Program-made: the position numbers and the translations under genes | In this document: positions 1 through 8,296 of the stretch, in pieces | Layout of the letters: every line of letters starts with the position of its first letter | Numbering within the stretch: the stretch's first letter is position 1 | Notes under the pieces: model-generated | What the model was told of the DNA's origin: nothing | What the model saw: the letters and a program-made list of their open reading frames with translations, nothing else | Databases searched by the model: none | Assembly: GCA_902761735.1 (NCBI GenBank) | Contig: CACWLL010000006.1 | Coordinates: 62,001 to 126,000 of the forward strand | Reading direction: 5' to 3' | DNA: 64,000 bases | From: an uncultured bacterium | GTDB taxonomy: Bacteria > Cyanobacteriota > Vampirovibrionia > Gastranaerophilales > Gastranaerophilaceae

Positions 1-754
1 TGTGATAATCTTTTTTGCTGGAACGTGTAAAATCCGGAGTGCTTACGTAACCGTATATTTTTAGTCCTGCAAGTTCGTCTGTCTTGCACACTTCTTTCAG
101 GTTGTCCGTAATTCCTGATGAAAAGATTTCTTTTATATTACGTTTTAAATCTTCTTGTGCAGTTGTTTTTAGTACTGTTTTACCGTTTTTTTTGAGTTCA
201 AAGGAAATCTCGGGATGAATTATGGCAATAGCTTGAACTATTTCTTGAATATATGAAAACTCGGTATTAGGATTTCTCAAAAATTTTAAACGGGCAGGAA
301 TATTATAAAATAAGTCCTTGATTTCCATTATTGTTCCGATAGCGCAGCCCGTAGGGACTTGTTTAACTTCGGAATTTTCGCATATTACCTTTGTTCCGTT
401 TTCACATTCTTTTGTTCTTGTTGTACAGGTTAATTTTGAAATTGATATTATACTGGACAGAGCTTCTCCTCTGAATCCCAAGGTGTGAATGTCGTATAAG
501 TCATCTTCATTTTGAATTTTGCTGGTTGCATGTTTTGAAAATGCAAGCATAATATCGTCGGGATGGATTCCGGAACCGTTGTCCGCAACTCTTATATCGC
601 GACATTCATTTGTAATTTCAATACTTATTTTTCTTGCTCCGGCATCGACTGAATTTTCCACTAATTCCTTAACGACTGAAGCCGGTCTTTCGATAACTTC
701 TCCCGCAGCAATTTGATTTATGAGATTTTTAGGTAATTGCTTAATTCTAACCAT
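1..754 (-). CDS. mutL: DNA mismatch repair protein MutL, N-terminal part (runs off the window)
   Basis: About 251 N-terminal residues of MutL, the GHKL-ATPase matchmaker of mismatch repair; the rest lies beyond base 1. The ATPase motifs are clear: NQIAAGEVIERP at residues 13-24 (catalytic Glu), DNGSGI at 58-63, and ATSK at 76-79 followed by TLGFRGEAL at 91-99. The ATG at 754 is preceded by a GGGGAA Shine-Dalgarno. The gene reads away from the divergent methyltransferase at 876. No mutS is visible here. Seen directly: motifs and open frame to the window edge. Known for the family: ATP-driven dimerisation and coupling of MutS to excision. Confidence 0.96.
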   Translation of the reverse strand, partial: MVRIKQLPKNLINQIAAGEVIERPASVVKELVENSVDAGARKISIEITNECRDIRVADNGSGIHPDDIMLAFSKHATSKIQNEDDLYDIHTLGFRGEALSSIISISKLTCTTRTKECENGTKVICENSEVKQVPTGCAIGTIMEIKDLFYNIPARLKFLRNPNTEFSYIQEIVQAIAIIHPEISFELKKNGKTVLKTTAQEDLKRNIKEIFSSGITDNLKEVCKTDELAGLKIYGYVSTPDFTRSSKKDYH

Positions 755-875
755 AACGTATTCCCCTATGACTTAAATTTACATCAAATAAAAATTCCTC
801 TAAATGTTTGATTACAAATTTGAAACATTTCTATAAGATTGTATGGTGATATAAATATAACAGGGAGAGGGATAA

Positions 876-1748
876 TTGGCAAGATTAAGAACTAATACAA
901 AGTTGAAGCCGGCGAAGAAAGCTGATTTGCAAATCGTTAAACCGATTAAAACCACAAAATATAGCGATATAAATTTAAATGCGTGGAAAGATTACGGTCA
1001 TGTAAAAACAGATACCCTCTGGGAATTTCCGACAAGATTAAAAGAAGGCGGTCATTCAAATGAATATCATGGCAATTATATTCCCCAAATTGCCCAGCAG
1101 TTATATGAAAGATTTACAAAAAAGAATGATATAGTTCTCGATTTATTTTTTGGCTCAGGTACATCGGGTATCGAAGCGATAAATATGGGAAGACGTTGCA
1201 TAGGCGTTGAATTAAAAGATGATTTAGCGGAAAAAGTATCTGAGAAATTCACTCCTAAGCAGCTGGTAACAGATGTAAATATTATTTGTGCGGATTCTGC
1301 ATCTGATCTTGCTAAGCAAAAGGTAAAAGCAAGATTGGATATAATGGGAGAAGAAAAAGCTCAATTACTTATTCTTCATCCGCCTTATGATGATATTATT
1401 AAATTTTCGGACAAAAAAGAGGATTTATCTAATTGCAGTTCTACCGAAGAATTTTATGACTTGTTTGAAAAAGTTGCAAAGAACGGATATGATTTGCTTG
1501 AAAAGGGTCGTTTTGCGGCTTTAATCATTGGTGACAGCTATAAAAATTCTGAAGTACAACCTTTAGGGTTTATGTGTATGGCAAGAATGATGAATCTTGG
1601 TTTTAAATTAAAAGGAATTATAGTAAAAGATATCCAAGGAAACGAAAGAGCAAAAGGTAAAACAGCTAATTTATGGCGTTATAGAGCTCTTGCCGGCGGA
1701 TTTTATATCTTTAAGCATGAATATGTAATGATATTCCAAAAAGGTTAA
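876..1748 (+). CDS. Orphan DNA methyltransferase (N4/N6-methylase fold)
   Basis: A 290-residue S-adenosylmethionine-dependent DNA methyltransferase. The AdoMet pocket is VLDLFFGSGTSGIE at residues 88-100, preceded by a motif X-like stretch (HGNYIPQIAQQL, 65-76). The catalytic motif IV is HPPY at 168-171 instead of the usual DPPY, NPPY or SPPY. The order is motif I then IV, with no long target-recognition insert. The start is TTG at 876 with a strong GGGAGAGG at 863-870. No restriction endonuclease lies beside it, so it is an orphan, probably epigenetic rather than defensive. It sits 3 nt upstream of the next gene and is likely cotranscribed with it. Target base and sequence cannot be told. 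Confidence 0.85.
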   Translation: MARLRTNTKLKPAKKADLQIVKPIKTTKYSDINLNAWKDYGHVKTDTLWEFPTRLKEGGHSNEYHGNYIPQIAQQLYERFTKKNDIVLDLFFGSGTSGIEAINMGRRCIGVELKDDLAEKVSEKFTPKQLVTDVNIICADSASDLAKQKVKARLDIMGEEKAQLLILHPPYDDIIKFSDKKEDLSNCSSTEEFYDLFEKVAKNGYDLLEKGRFAALIIGDSYKNSEVQPLGFMCMARMMNLGFKLKGIIVKDIQGNERAKGKTANLWRYRALAGGFYIFKHEYVMIFQKG

Positions 1749-1751
1749 TTT

Positions 1752-2348
1752 ATGCAAGAAGATAATTTTAAATATTTTTCGGACATTGTTACTCCTGAAA
1801 TTCGTGGTGAGATGCCAAATATGCGACGAGAAATGCAAAAGGAATATGAAGAAACTCTTGCTAAGATTGAATCTGGAAATGCTGATTCTTTTGATTTCAT
1901 AAATATGGCGCAAAATATGCGTTTGCTATTTAAGAAGTATGACAAAGCGATTTATAATGATTATTTGGAAAAAGCGTACGTAAAGGCTTCTCAAGAGATT
2001 AGAGATTATGATACTAGGGAAAAAGCCGCATATGTATTTTCCCAATATTATTACGAAAAAAATGATTACAAAAATTCTGTAAAATACCTTGAGGAGTCTT
2101 TTAATTACAATCCTTTCAGTTATTATCTTGCGATAGAAATATACATGGAAAAACTTAGTGACAAAAAAAATGCCAAAAGAATTTATAATCAAGCGTTGTC
2201 TTCATCTGTTGTTCCGGAAGAAATAATGGAATTAATGAGAATATGCCTTAATTCAAAAACTCGAAATGAAGAAAGATTACAACAAGCAATTGTATGGATA
2301 ATAGCGTTTATACTTGGAATTTTATGTGTATATTTCGAACAAATATAA
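1752..2348 (+). CDS. TPR-like protein with C-terminal membrane anchor
   Basis: A 198-residue protein of unknown function. The body is helical and rich in charged and aromatic residues, with TPR-like spacing in the middle (residues ~90-150, e.g. AAYVFSQYYYEKNDYKNSVK). It ends in one hydrophobic segment, residues ~178-195, with only a few residues after it. That is the topology of a tail-anchored membrane protein with a cytoplasmic domain. It begins 3 nt after the methyltransferase stop, so the two form an operon. Whether it is functionally linked to DNA methylation is unknown. Confidence 0.7.
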   Translation: MQEDNFKYFSDIVTPEIRGEMPNMRREMQKEYEETLAKIESGNADSFDFINMAQNMRLLFKKYDKAIYNDYLEKAYVKASQEIRDYDTREKAAYVFSQYYYEKNDYKNSVKYLEESFNYNPFSYYLAIEIYMEKLSDKKNAKRIYNQALSSSVVPEEIMELMRICLNSKTRNEERLQQAIVWIIAFILGILCVYFEQI

Positions 2349-2421
2349 TAAGTTAAATATTTATATTATCTTCCGTAGTAATATTATAGACTTTTTGAAA
2401 AAAATCCGTTAATATAATTTC

Positions 2422-3567
2422 GTGGATAAACTGAATTTAACAAATTTTGCGGCAAAATTTTCATATAACCAAATGCAGATGAGAAATAACGCGGCGCATA
2501 CTGCACAAAATTCTGCTGCACAAAATTTTCAAAATGCTCAGTCTGCTGCAAAAGCAACTCCGCAACCGCAAGTTCCTTCTTCTGCGGCTGCAGCAACATC
2601 AGGAAGCTCTCCGGCTATGGGGCAGTTGGCTGGAACTGATACTTCCGCTTATGTTAAAGATTTGATGAAATTGCCAAAACATATGAACGAATTTGTTTAC
2701 ATGGTACAGAGAAATCTCAATCAAATGCAAATGAACAGGTATTTGTCCGAACAATATTCCATGAGGGGGCTTAATTCCAGCCTTACCTCGGAGCGAGCTC
2801 AAATCCTGGCGCAATTACAAGGTTTATCAACGGAAGAACTTCAGCTTGCATTAAAAACTCAATTGGCAACAGCAAATGCTGCAAATTCTATCAGAAATTT
2901 AGAGATATTATCTAAAGGTATGATAAGTATGTCAGCACTTTCAGAAATGCTTCAAGTCGGAGGTAAAGATGCTATTGCAAAACTTATACTTACTATGGCA
3001 AATGCTTCTCAGCAGGGGGTTAAAGATTTATCCCAGCTTAAAGATACCGCAAAATTAATTAATGCAAGTGTGGCAATTGCATCTCAGGATAACCCTGCTC
3101 AAACGCTAAAAACACTGTTGCTTTTGTATCTGCCATGGTTGCCGTTACAGGAGGGTACGGATTTTGAAGTAGAAATCCAAAAGAAAGAAGGCGGGGATGA
3201 TTCAGATAGTATTCTTGTTATAACAATTACTACGGTTAATTTTGGAAAAGTCGTAGCAACTCTTGTTCTTGAAACATCAAATTCCGTTCATGTAAGTATT
3301 GATTGTTCCGGCAAATTCCCGAAAGAAGAACTTTTAAACAGGTTAAAAAGTGAAGAAAAGCATTATTCGGTTAATTCGGTTATAACATTCCAAAATATGG
3401 AAGCTAAGTCCGAGGATACCACAAGGACAAAAGCTGCGGTTACAATGTCATCAATGGATGAGGTAAATCCGTATTTGTTATTGATGTCACATGCCGTTGT
3501 TCGTAATACAATAATAATAGACAACGAGGCTTCTAACGGCATTATAACTCATACGGATGAGCAATAG
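2422..3567 (+). CDS. Hypothetical protein, FliK-like C-terminal domain
   Basis: A 381-residue protein. Residues ~1-80 are low complexity and rich in Ala, Gln, Asn and Ser (likely disordered). The middle is helical. Residues ~230-320 look like the C-terminal domain of hook-length control proteins (FliK/Flg_hook): an LPLQEG entry, alternating beta strands with the signature TTVNFGKVVATLVLE, then KEELLNRLK. That resemblance is by eye and modest. It would fit the FliI-type ATPase at 40567-41919, but no other flagellar or type III secretion gene is present. The start is uncertain: GTG 2422 has no Shine-Dalgarno and a TATAAT ends 3 nt before it; ATG 2473 is an alternative. Confidence 0.6.
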   Translation: MDKLNLTNFAAKFSYNQMQMRNNAAHTAQNSAAQNFQNAQSAAKATPQPQVPSSAAAATSGSSPAMGQLAGTDTSAYVKDLMKLPKHMNEFVYMVQRNLNQMQMNRYLSEQYSMRGLNSSLTSERAQILAQLQGLSTEELQLALKTQLATANAANSIRNLEILSKGMISMSALSEMLQVGGKDAIAKLILTMANASQQGVKDLSQLKDTAKLINASVAIASQDNPAQTLKTLLLLYLPWLPLQEGTDFEVEIQKKEGGDDSDSILVITITTVNFGKVVATLVLETSNSVHVSIDCSGKFPKEELLNRLKSEEKHYSVNSVITFQNMEAKSEDTTRTKAAVTMSSMDEVNPYLLLMSHAVVRNTIIIDNEASNGIITHTDEQ

Positions 3568-3586
3568 AATATAATAAGGAGAAATA

Positions 3587-3970
3587 ATGAAATTTTTACA
3601 TTCAATGATTAGGGTCAAAAATATAGAGGAGTCTTTAAGATTTTATACGGAACTTCTTAATATGAAATTAAATCATAAGAAAAGATTAGAAGATTGTGAA
3701 TTATATTTTCTTGATGATGAAAGCGGTTGTGTTCAAATAGAGTTAACATATAATGATGAAACTCCGGAAAATGGTTATGTAAACGGGAATGCTTTCGGGC
3801 ATTTTGCATTTGAAGTAAATTCTTTGGCTGAATTTACGGAAAAACTTCATAATTTGGGTTATGAATATTTGTATGAGCCGTTTGATTTGAACGGCAAGGG
3901 TTCAATGATAGCTTTTATTCAAGACCCTGACGGAAATGAAATTGAATTAATTGAAAAGGTTGTTTGGTAA
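3587..3970 (+). CDS. Glyoxalase I-like VOC metalloenzyme
   Basis: A 127-residue vicinal-oxygen-chelate protein matching lactoylglutathione lyase (GloA), which isomerises the methylglyoxal-thiol hemithioacetal. Two beta-alpha-beta-beta-beta modules are visible. The four metal ligands of the E. coli enzyme align with H5, E52, H72 and E120; QDPDGNEIELIE at 112-123 is the classic C-terminal signature. Length is close to E. coli GloA (135). ATG 3587 follows AAGGAG. It is followed at 25 nt by a nitroreductase gene on the same strand. The thiol cofactor in this organism is unknown, so specificity for glutathione is not claimed. Confidence 0.85.
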   Translation: MKFLHSMIRVKNIEESLRFYTELLNMKLNHKKRLEDCELYFLDDESGCVQIELTYNDETPENGYVNGNAFGHFAFEVNSLAEFTEKLHNLGYEYLYEPFDLNGKGSMIAFIQDPDGNEIELIEKVVW

Positions 3971-3994
3971 TATAAATGTATAAGGGGAAATAAA

Positions 3995-4498
3995 ATGGAT
4001 AATGTGATTTTTAAAAGACGTTCAATAAGAAGATTTTTGGATAAACCTGTTGAAAAAGAAAAAATTGAAAGAATTTTAAAAGCGGGAATGCAGGCGCCAT
4101 CCGCTCATAATAATCAACGATGGGAGTTTATAGTTGTTGATGATCAGGCAAAAAAGGATGCGGTATCCATAATGAGTCCGTGGTCAGGAATGGTAGCTAA
4201 GGCTCCGATTTCTATTATAGTGCTTGGAAAACATAACGACGAAAGTTTAAATAATTGGTTTGCGCAGGATTTGGGAGCTTGCGTAGAAAATATTCTTTTA
4301 CAAATTGTAGAGGAAGGTTTAGGCGGTTGTTGGATGGGATTTTATCCGGATATGGACAGAGTAAAAATGTTAGCAGATTGTTTTGAAGTTCCCGAAGGAA
4401 TTATGCCGTTTTGTGTAATTGCATTAGGATATTCCGAGGACGAAAATCGTTTTATTGACCGCTCGGATATGTCAAAAGTTCACTACAACAAATATTAG
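3995..4498 (+). CDS. Nitroreductase-family FMN oxidoreductase
   Basis: A 167-residue member of the nitroreductase/flavin-reductase superfamily, short-form. FMN-binding features are FKRRSIRRFL at residues 6-15 (phosphate-contacting arginines) and APSAHNNQRWEF at 34-45. The glycine-rich GLGGCWMGFYP near 114-124 is typical of the second flavin contact. These enzymes are homodimers that reduce quinones, nitro compounds or flavins with NAD(P)H. ATG 3995 has AAGGGG upstream. It is the last gene before a shared terminator with the convergent gene at 4548. The physiological substrate cannot be read from sequence. Confidence 0.85.
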   Translation: MDNVIFKRRSIRRFLDKPVEKEKIERILKAGMQAPSAHNNQRWEFIVVDDQAKKDAVSIMSPWSGMVAKAPISIIVLGKHNDESLNNWFAQDLGACVENILLQIVEEGLGGCWMGFYPDMDRVKMLADCFEVPEGIMPFCVIALGYSEDENRFIDRSDMSKVHYNKY

Positions 4499-4520
4499 AA
4501 ACATAGATAACAAATTTAAT

Positions 4521-4566
4521 ACGGGCAGAGAATTATCATTTGTTTGATTATTGTCTGCCTGTTTTA
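4521..4566. terminator. Bidirectional terminator-like hairpin between convergent genes
   Basis: An imperfect inverted repeat of about 16 bp (GGGCAGAGAATTATCA against TGATTATTGTCTGCCT) around a short loop, followed by TTTTATTAT on the plus strand. It sits just after the nitroreductase stop and overlaps the stop codon of the minus-strand gene at 4548, so it probably serves both. Confidence 0.6.
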
Positions 4567-5165
4567 TTATTCTGTTTTAAAAATTCGGGAAGTTCATTCT
4601 TTGCCATTTGCATTTGCATATATTGTGCTTTTAATTCATCTCTTTCCTTAGAATTAGCGGATTTAGCTCTTTCATTTAATTCCGAATAAATATTTTTTTC
4701 AGCCTCGTTTGCTTTGATGTATACATCAACTTCTTTTTGCTTTTTATAAGTATTTACTTTACTTTTATAGACAATTTTTGGAGCACTTAGGGCTGTTACC
4801 AACAAAGCAAATCCGCTTATCCCTCCTGCAATAAGTGCTAAAGAGGCACCGAATTTATACATATTTTTCATTCCTGCGGTTGCCTCTTTTTTATTCTTTT
4901 CTACAATTTTTGAGGCTTGCTTTTCTGCTGTTTCAAAAAGGAAATCGCCATCCAAAAGTTCAAATAAAAGTCTTGCCCCCAACGCTAAACCGCTGACAAA
5001 CGTTGCCAAAATAAGATTCATAGTTTCTCCCTTTCTGGTAATAGGATTTTCTTGAGTCTTATTAGAGTTTGTTTTTTGTTCCGGCTTTGTTGATTTTGCC
5101 TTGAAATTAATGTTTTTTGCTGCGGTATATCCTGAAAATATTCCGCTCGGGGTAATATTAAGCAT
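4548..5165 (-). CDS. Membrane protein of unknown function, tandem paralogue of the upstream gene
   Basis: A 205-residue unrecognised protein. The N-terminal ~45 residues are polar and carry a short motif, NINFKAK at ~19-25, then ENPITRKGE. Two hydrophobic segments follow (~49-68 and ~105-128), then a charged coiled-coil tail. The 152-residue neighbour has the same plan: INFTAQ, ENPINRKTE, two hydrophobic segments, then a tail where KVNTYKKQKEVDV here matches KVNAFTKEKEMDV there. The start codon overlaps the stop of that neighbour (ATGCTTAA), implying coupling. An internal ATG at 5021 has a very good AAAGGGAG, so a shorter product lacking the polar N-terminus is possible. Confidence 0.65.
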   Translation of the reverse strand: MLNITPSGIFSGYTAAKNINFKAKSTKPEQKTNSNKTQENPITRKGETMNLILATFVSGLALGARLLFELLDGDFLFETAEKQASKIVEKNKKEATAGMKNMYKFGASLALIAGGISGFALLVTALSAPKIVYKSKVNTYKKQKEVDVYIKANEAEKNIYSELNERAKSANSKERDELKAQYMQMQMAKNELPEFLKQNNKTGRQ

Positions 5166-5616
5166 CTTTTACCATTAAACCTTTACCGTTATCTGCCATT
5201 TTTACGGTTGCATAATGTGAAATTTTTTCCTCTAAAGGAACATCTTCGTCTTTAATTTCGTTATTTATATCATTGTATATGTTAGCTTGAGCCTCTTTTT
5301 GTCTTGAAAATACGTCCATTTCTTTTTCTTTTGTAAATGCGTTAACCTTTGTATTGTATAATCTTGACGGCAGAGTTAGTGCTAACCAAACTATGGCTGC
5401 GGCTCCGCCAATGGCAGCAGGTATTTTCCAGCCTTTTTTAGTAACACAAGAGGTAAGTCCATAAGCAGTACCCCCAACGAGTAAACTCGCCCCAAGAGAT
5501 GTCCAAACAGATAGATTTCTTTCTGTTTTTCTGTTTATAGGGTTTTCGTATTCATTATTTTGTGCGGTAAAATTTATACCTTTTACATTAATCGGGGTGA
5601 TTGCAGAAATTGACAT
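5158..5616 (-). CDS. Membrane protein of unknown function, tandem paralogue of the downstream gene
   Basis: A 152-residue unrecognised protein with a polar N-terminus containing INFTAQ (residues 14-19) and ENPINRKTE (24-32). Two hydrophobic segments follow at ~38-57 and ~65-83, then a charged helical tail with a KEKEMDV core. It is clearly a diverged duplicate of the gene that overlaps its stop codon at 5165. ATG 5616 is preceded by AAAGGAG. A similar short N-terminal motif occurs in the protein at 56374 (NISFGFG), so this may be a lineage-specific N-terminal signal. Function unknown. Confidence 0.65.
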   Translation of the reverse strand: MSISAITPINVKGINFTAQNNEYENPINRKTERNLSVWTSLGASLLVGGTAYGLTSCVTKKGWKIPAAIGGAAAIVWLALTLPSRLYNTKVNAFTKEKEMDVFSRQKEAQANIYNDINNEIKDEDVPLEEKISHYATVKMADNGKGLMVKDA

Positions 5617-5707
5617 GTTTTAATCGCTCCTTTCGCTGACTATATTTATCTAAGTATAATAATATCCCTAAATATTGTTTTTTGCCGTTTAATTAAGAAA
5701 TATAAAG

Positions 5708-7342
5708 CTACTTTTTTATATGAAATACCAAGTTTCTGAAATTATTATCCATATCTTCAACTAATTCATAATTTTCAAGTACATAAATTTTAAAATCCTG
5801 AGCAAAATCCTCTCCAATGATATTTGCCCCGTATTCTGCCGTACTTTTGTTATTGAAAATAATATATTCCGGTTTGTTGGTTTTAGCGGAATTTATAAAC
5901 TTGTCCTCTCCCATACTTTCTATATACAATGGCAACATAGAATTATAATAATCATCAGATTTTATTCCGGTAAGAAAATTAATTACAAGACCTTCAGGAT
6001 ATATAACCGCACTTTTGGCATTACTTTGTTGCAGACCCGCAATAAGGCTGTTAATGCTGTCCCCTTCCGCTGAATTTGTGTAAATTGTTCCTCTGTCCGT
6101 TTTGATTTCCGTATTCAGAAACATTTTTGTCGTATACGACAGTAAAACGTAATTTATTGATAAAGCAAGTATTCCGATGGCAATTGCTTTTTCGTATTTT
6201 TTATCAACGTATAAGAACATAATGGCAAAAAATGTACACAATAGCAGCGGTAATACATAATTTCCGTAGTTTAGTGAAATCATTATCCAAAAACATTTTA
6301 TACTTACGCTTAATGTTCCTAAAAGCAGCCAAATTAATGCGGGTTGATTTTTTATTTTTTTAAATAAAACAGCCGCAGTGATAACGGTTAATGGTGCAAG
6401 AAAAACAAAAGTCGCAGGGTTTATTATAATAAGCAAAATAAATGCCCCTAACGTAACAAGGCTATATCCTATAATTTTGTGATTTTTTGTGAGTTTTATG
6501 CCGCCTGCCAACAGACAGAATATTAAAGAGGTTTTTATGAAGTTTATAATCCATACGGGTAGAACTTTAATACTAAAATATATTCCCTGATTGGTATAAA
6601 AATATTTAAGGCTCTGTGCTGCCATCAGATGTTTTATTTCTGCAGAGGCATTTATTATGTCATTTATTTCCAACCCCTGAAAAAATAGTATTACCCCACA
6701 AATAACAGGCACAAAAATAATACATGTTATAAAATTAAGAATTATTTTTTTATTTTTAGAAAATAAAGAAAGAATAAATAAAATAAGTCCGTATATCAAA
6801 AAATCATATTTACAGGAAATGCAGATTCCCCCCAAAAGTCCTGCAAGATACAAAAATTCCGTTCGGTTTTCTTCATTATACTTAATTACAGCCCACAATG
6901 AATATAATAATGCTACTGTTCCGTATAGCATTCCGTAGCTGTATGGCAGAGTATAATTAAAAAGGTGTGTTGCACAAACACCTGTTGCAATAGTAAAAAT
7001 TCCCAATGATACACTCAAAAATTCCGAAAGAAATTTTTTAGATATTAAATATATTCCGCTTATAATTGCAAAAGAGCACATTATTCCGGAAAAATAAAGA
7101 GTATTTAAGTGTGGTGAAAAAATCTTATATAATAATGCATTAAATAAATATGAAAATGGTCCGTATATGTTAAACAAATCTTTGTATAAAACTTTACCCT
7201 CTATAATTCTTTCAGGGTAATAAACTTCCCTGCCTATATCAAAAAGAATGCTATTATAGTGTCCGCAAAAAAATAAAAGTGCTATTGCACACAAAGCCCA
7301 CAACAAGATAAGTCCTTTTTGTTCAATAAAGAATTTTTTCAT
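5708..7342 (-). CDS. GT39/ArnT-like polytopic membrane glycosyltransferase
   Basis: A 544-residue protein with roughly 11-12 hydrophobic helices and a C-terminal extramembrane domain of ~130 residues. The first extracytoplasmic loop has FDIGREVYYPERIIEGKVLY (residues ~34-53), the acidic loop and GKVLYKDLF...YGPFSYLFN pattern of lipid-phosphate-sugar dependent glycosyltransferases (PMT/ArnT/GT39-like). Such enzymes transfer a sugar from a polyprenyl-phosphate donor on the outer face of the membrane. Donor and acceptor are unknown. A promoter abuts the start (7343-7380) with no Shine-Dalgarno, so the mRNA may be leaderless. It is divergent from 7436. Confidence 0.75.
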   Translation of the reverse strand: MKKFFIEQKGLILLWALCAIALLFFCGHYNSILFDIGREVYYPERIIEGKVLYKDLFNIYGPFSYLFNALLYKIFSPHLNTLYFSGIMCSFAIISGIYLISKKFLSEFLSVSLGIFTIATGVCATHLFNYTLPYSYGMLYGTVALLYSLWAVIKYNEENRTEFLYLAGLLGGICISCKYDFLIYGLILFILSLFSKNKKIILNFITCIIFVPVICGVILFFQGLEINDIINASAEIKHLMAAQSLKYFYTNQGIYFSIKVLPVWIINFIKTSLIFCLLAGGIKLTKNHKIIGYSLVTLGAFILLIIINPATFVFLAPLTVITAAVLFKKIKNQPALIWLLLGTLSVSIKCFWIMISLNYGNYVLPLLLCTFFAIMFLYVDKKYEKAIAIGILALSINYVLLSYTTKMFLNTEIKTDRGTIYTNSAEGDSINSLIAGLQQSNAKSAVIYPEGLVINFLTGIKSDDYYNSMLPLYIESMGEDKFINSAKTNKPEYIIFNNKSTAEYGANIIGEDFAQDFKIYVLENYELVEDMDNNFRNLVFHIKK

Positions 7343-7351
7343 GACATTTAA

Positions 7352-7380
7352 AATGTAACAAATAATTACAAAAAAGGCAA
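7352..7380 (-). promoter_or_regulatory. Promoter of the GT39-like gene, leaderless configuration
   Basis: On the minus strand TTGCCT (7380-7375), a 17-nt spacer ending in TGT, and TACATT (7357-7352). The ATG at 7342 follows after only 9 nt, and no Shine-Dalgarno lies between. Confidence 0.6.
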
Positions 7381-7435
7381 TTTACGAATCAATTAATACT
7401 TTATAATCATGTAGGTTGAAATTATAGGAGTGGTT

Positions 7436-7873
7436 ATGTTTCCCGAAAATGTAACATCGAGTTTGGATCATTTAGCCAGATTAGGTATTCTGGATTATGA
7501 TGCTGCGGCAGATATAGCAGGAACGGCTCCAAGATATTACGGCAAACCGAGTCCGTATGTTTCAACTCTGCTTGATACTCCTTTAGACAGAGCAACTTTT
7601 TCATACAATGCCCAAAACTCGGTTCTCCCTCCAACAATTTTAGGTATGCCGACAATCCCTACATTATTTAAGACTGCACTGGGTTTGATAGGTTTATATT
7701 GGGGCGGTAAAGGTGTTTTGTATGCGGGAACAAAAATCAGAAATTTCTCATTCAAAAATTTGTTTAAATGGAAAAAGTCTACCCCAGCTCCGACGGCTCC
7801 GGCAAAAAAATCTGCAATTTCTAGAATTGGTGATTGGTTTAAAAATTTGAAGTTAAAAAAGGTTCGCCCGTAA
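7436..7873 (+). CDS. Small hypothetical membrane protein
   Basis: A 145-residue protein of unknown function. The first ~75 residues are soluble-looking (short helix then Pro/Ser/Tyr-rich). One hydrophobic glycine-rich stretch follows (FKTALGLIGLYWGGKG, ~78-93). The tail is very basic (FKWKK, PAKKSAISR, LKLKKVRP), suggesting a cytoplasmic or nucleic-acid-facing C-terminus. I start it at ATG 7436, because TAGGAG ends at 7430 and gives proper spacing; the GTG at 7430 overlaps that site. A hairpin terminator follows at 7881. No recognisable family. Confidence 0.6.
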   Translation: MFPENVTSSLDHLARLGILDYDAAADIAGTAPRYYGKPSPYVSTLLDTPLDRATFSYNAQNSVLPPTILGMPTIPTLFKTALGLIGLYWGGKGVLYAGTKIRNFSFKNLFKWKKSTPAPTAPAKKSAISRIGDWFKNLKLKKVRP

Positions 7874-7880
7874 GCCTTTT

Positions 7881-7920
7881 GGAATATATATTTTGAGGAT
7901 ATAAACAATATTCCTTTTTT
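7881..7920 (+). terminator. Rho-independent terminator
   Basis: GGAATAT pairs with ATATTCC, with possible inner A/T pairing, followed directly by TTTTTT. It lies 8 nt after the stop of the gene at 7436. Confidence 0.55.
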
Positions 7921-8296
7921 GCATATTAATTGTAAAAGTTACGATTATTAATAACAAAACTTAAACAAATTAATTTTTCGAAACATGGTTAAGTAATCTT
8001 TACAAACTTTGAAATTTCCATATACACTAAACTTATAAGAATTTTCAAAAATCGAAAGTATGATTTTTATCCATCTAATGATTTAAATTTGAAATAAAAC
8101 TGTTCCATGCCATAAAAATTTGTAGTACAATAAAATGACAGGCAAATGACATGGATGCGGGGAGCATCACAGATGAGATAATGGGGCATCGGGGGAGTCA
8201 TGGCCTTGTATAGAATACATACCAGAAAAGAATTTGGGAGAATAGAAAAGAGTTTTGAGGTACCCTTATTCTGCTTTATACACAAAGGAGATTAAT
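7921..8296 (+). other. Long leader region upstream of nrdD with a G-rich structured segment
   Basis: About 375 nt without a large gene. Most of it is A/T-rich, but 8146-8220 is distinctly G-rich. It can form GATGC-GGGGA-GCATC (8154-8168) and a second stem from GATG and CATC nearby, with repeated GGGG/GGGGG loops. A TTGAAA at about 8088 with a TAAAA-like -10 could start transcription before it. A 20-codon open frame (ATG 8151 to TAG 8211-8213) covers the same segment but lacks a strong Shine-Dalgarno. I recognise no known riboswitch. A cis-regulatory leader for anaerobic ribonucleotide reductase is an inference. Confidence 0.4.

Noticed and set aside
519-716. 65-codon plus-strand open frame
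   Set aside because: Lies antisense inside mutL, whose conserved ATPase motifs are on the minus strand; no ribosome site.
2395-2421. TTGAAA and TATAAT before GTG 2422 as another leaderless promoter
   Set aside because: Spacer is only 12 nt and the -10 ends 3 nt before GTG, too close; left out of the leaderless set.
8255-8296. Upstream TTG start for nrdD
   Set aside because: ATG 8297 has AAAGGAG at proper spacing; the extension is not conserved-looking.
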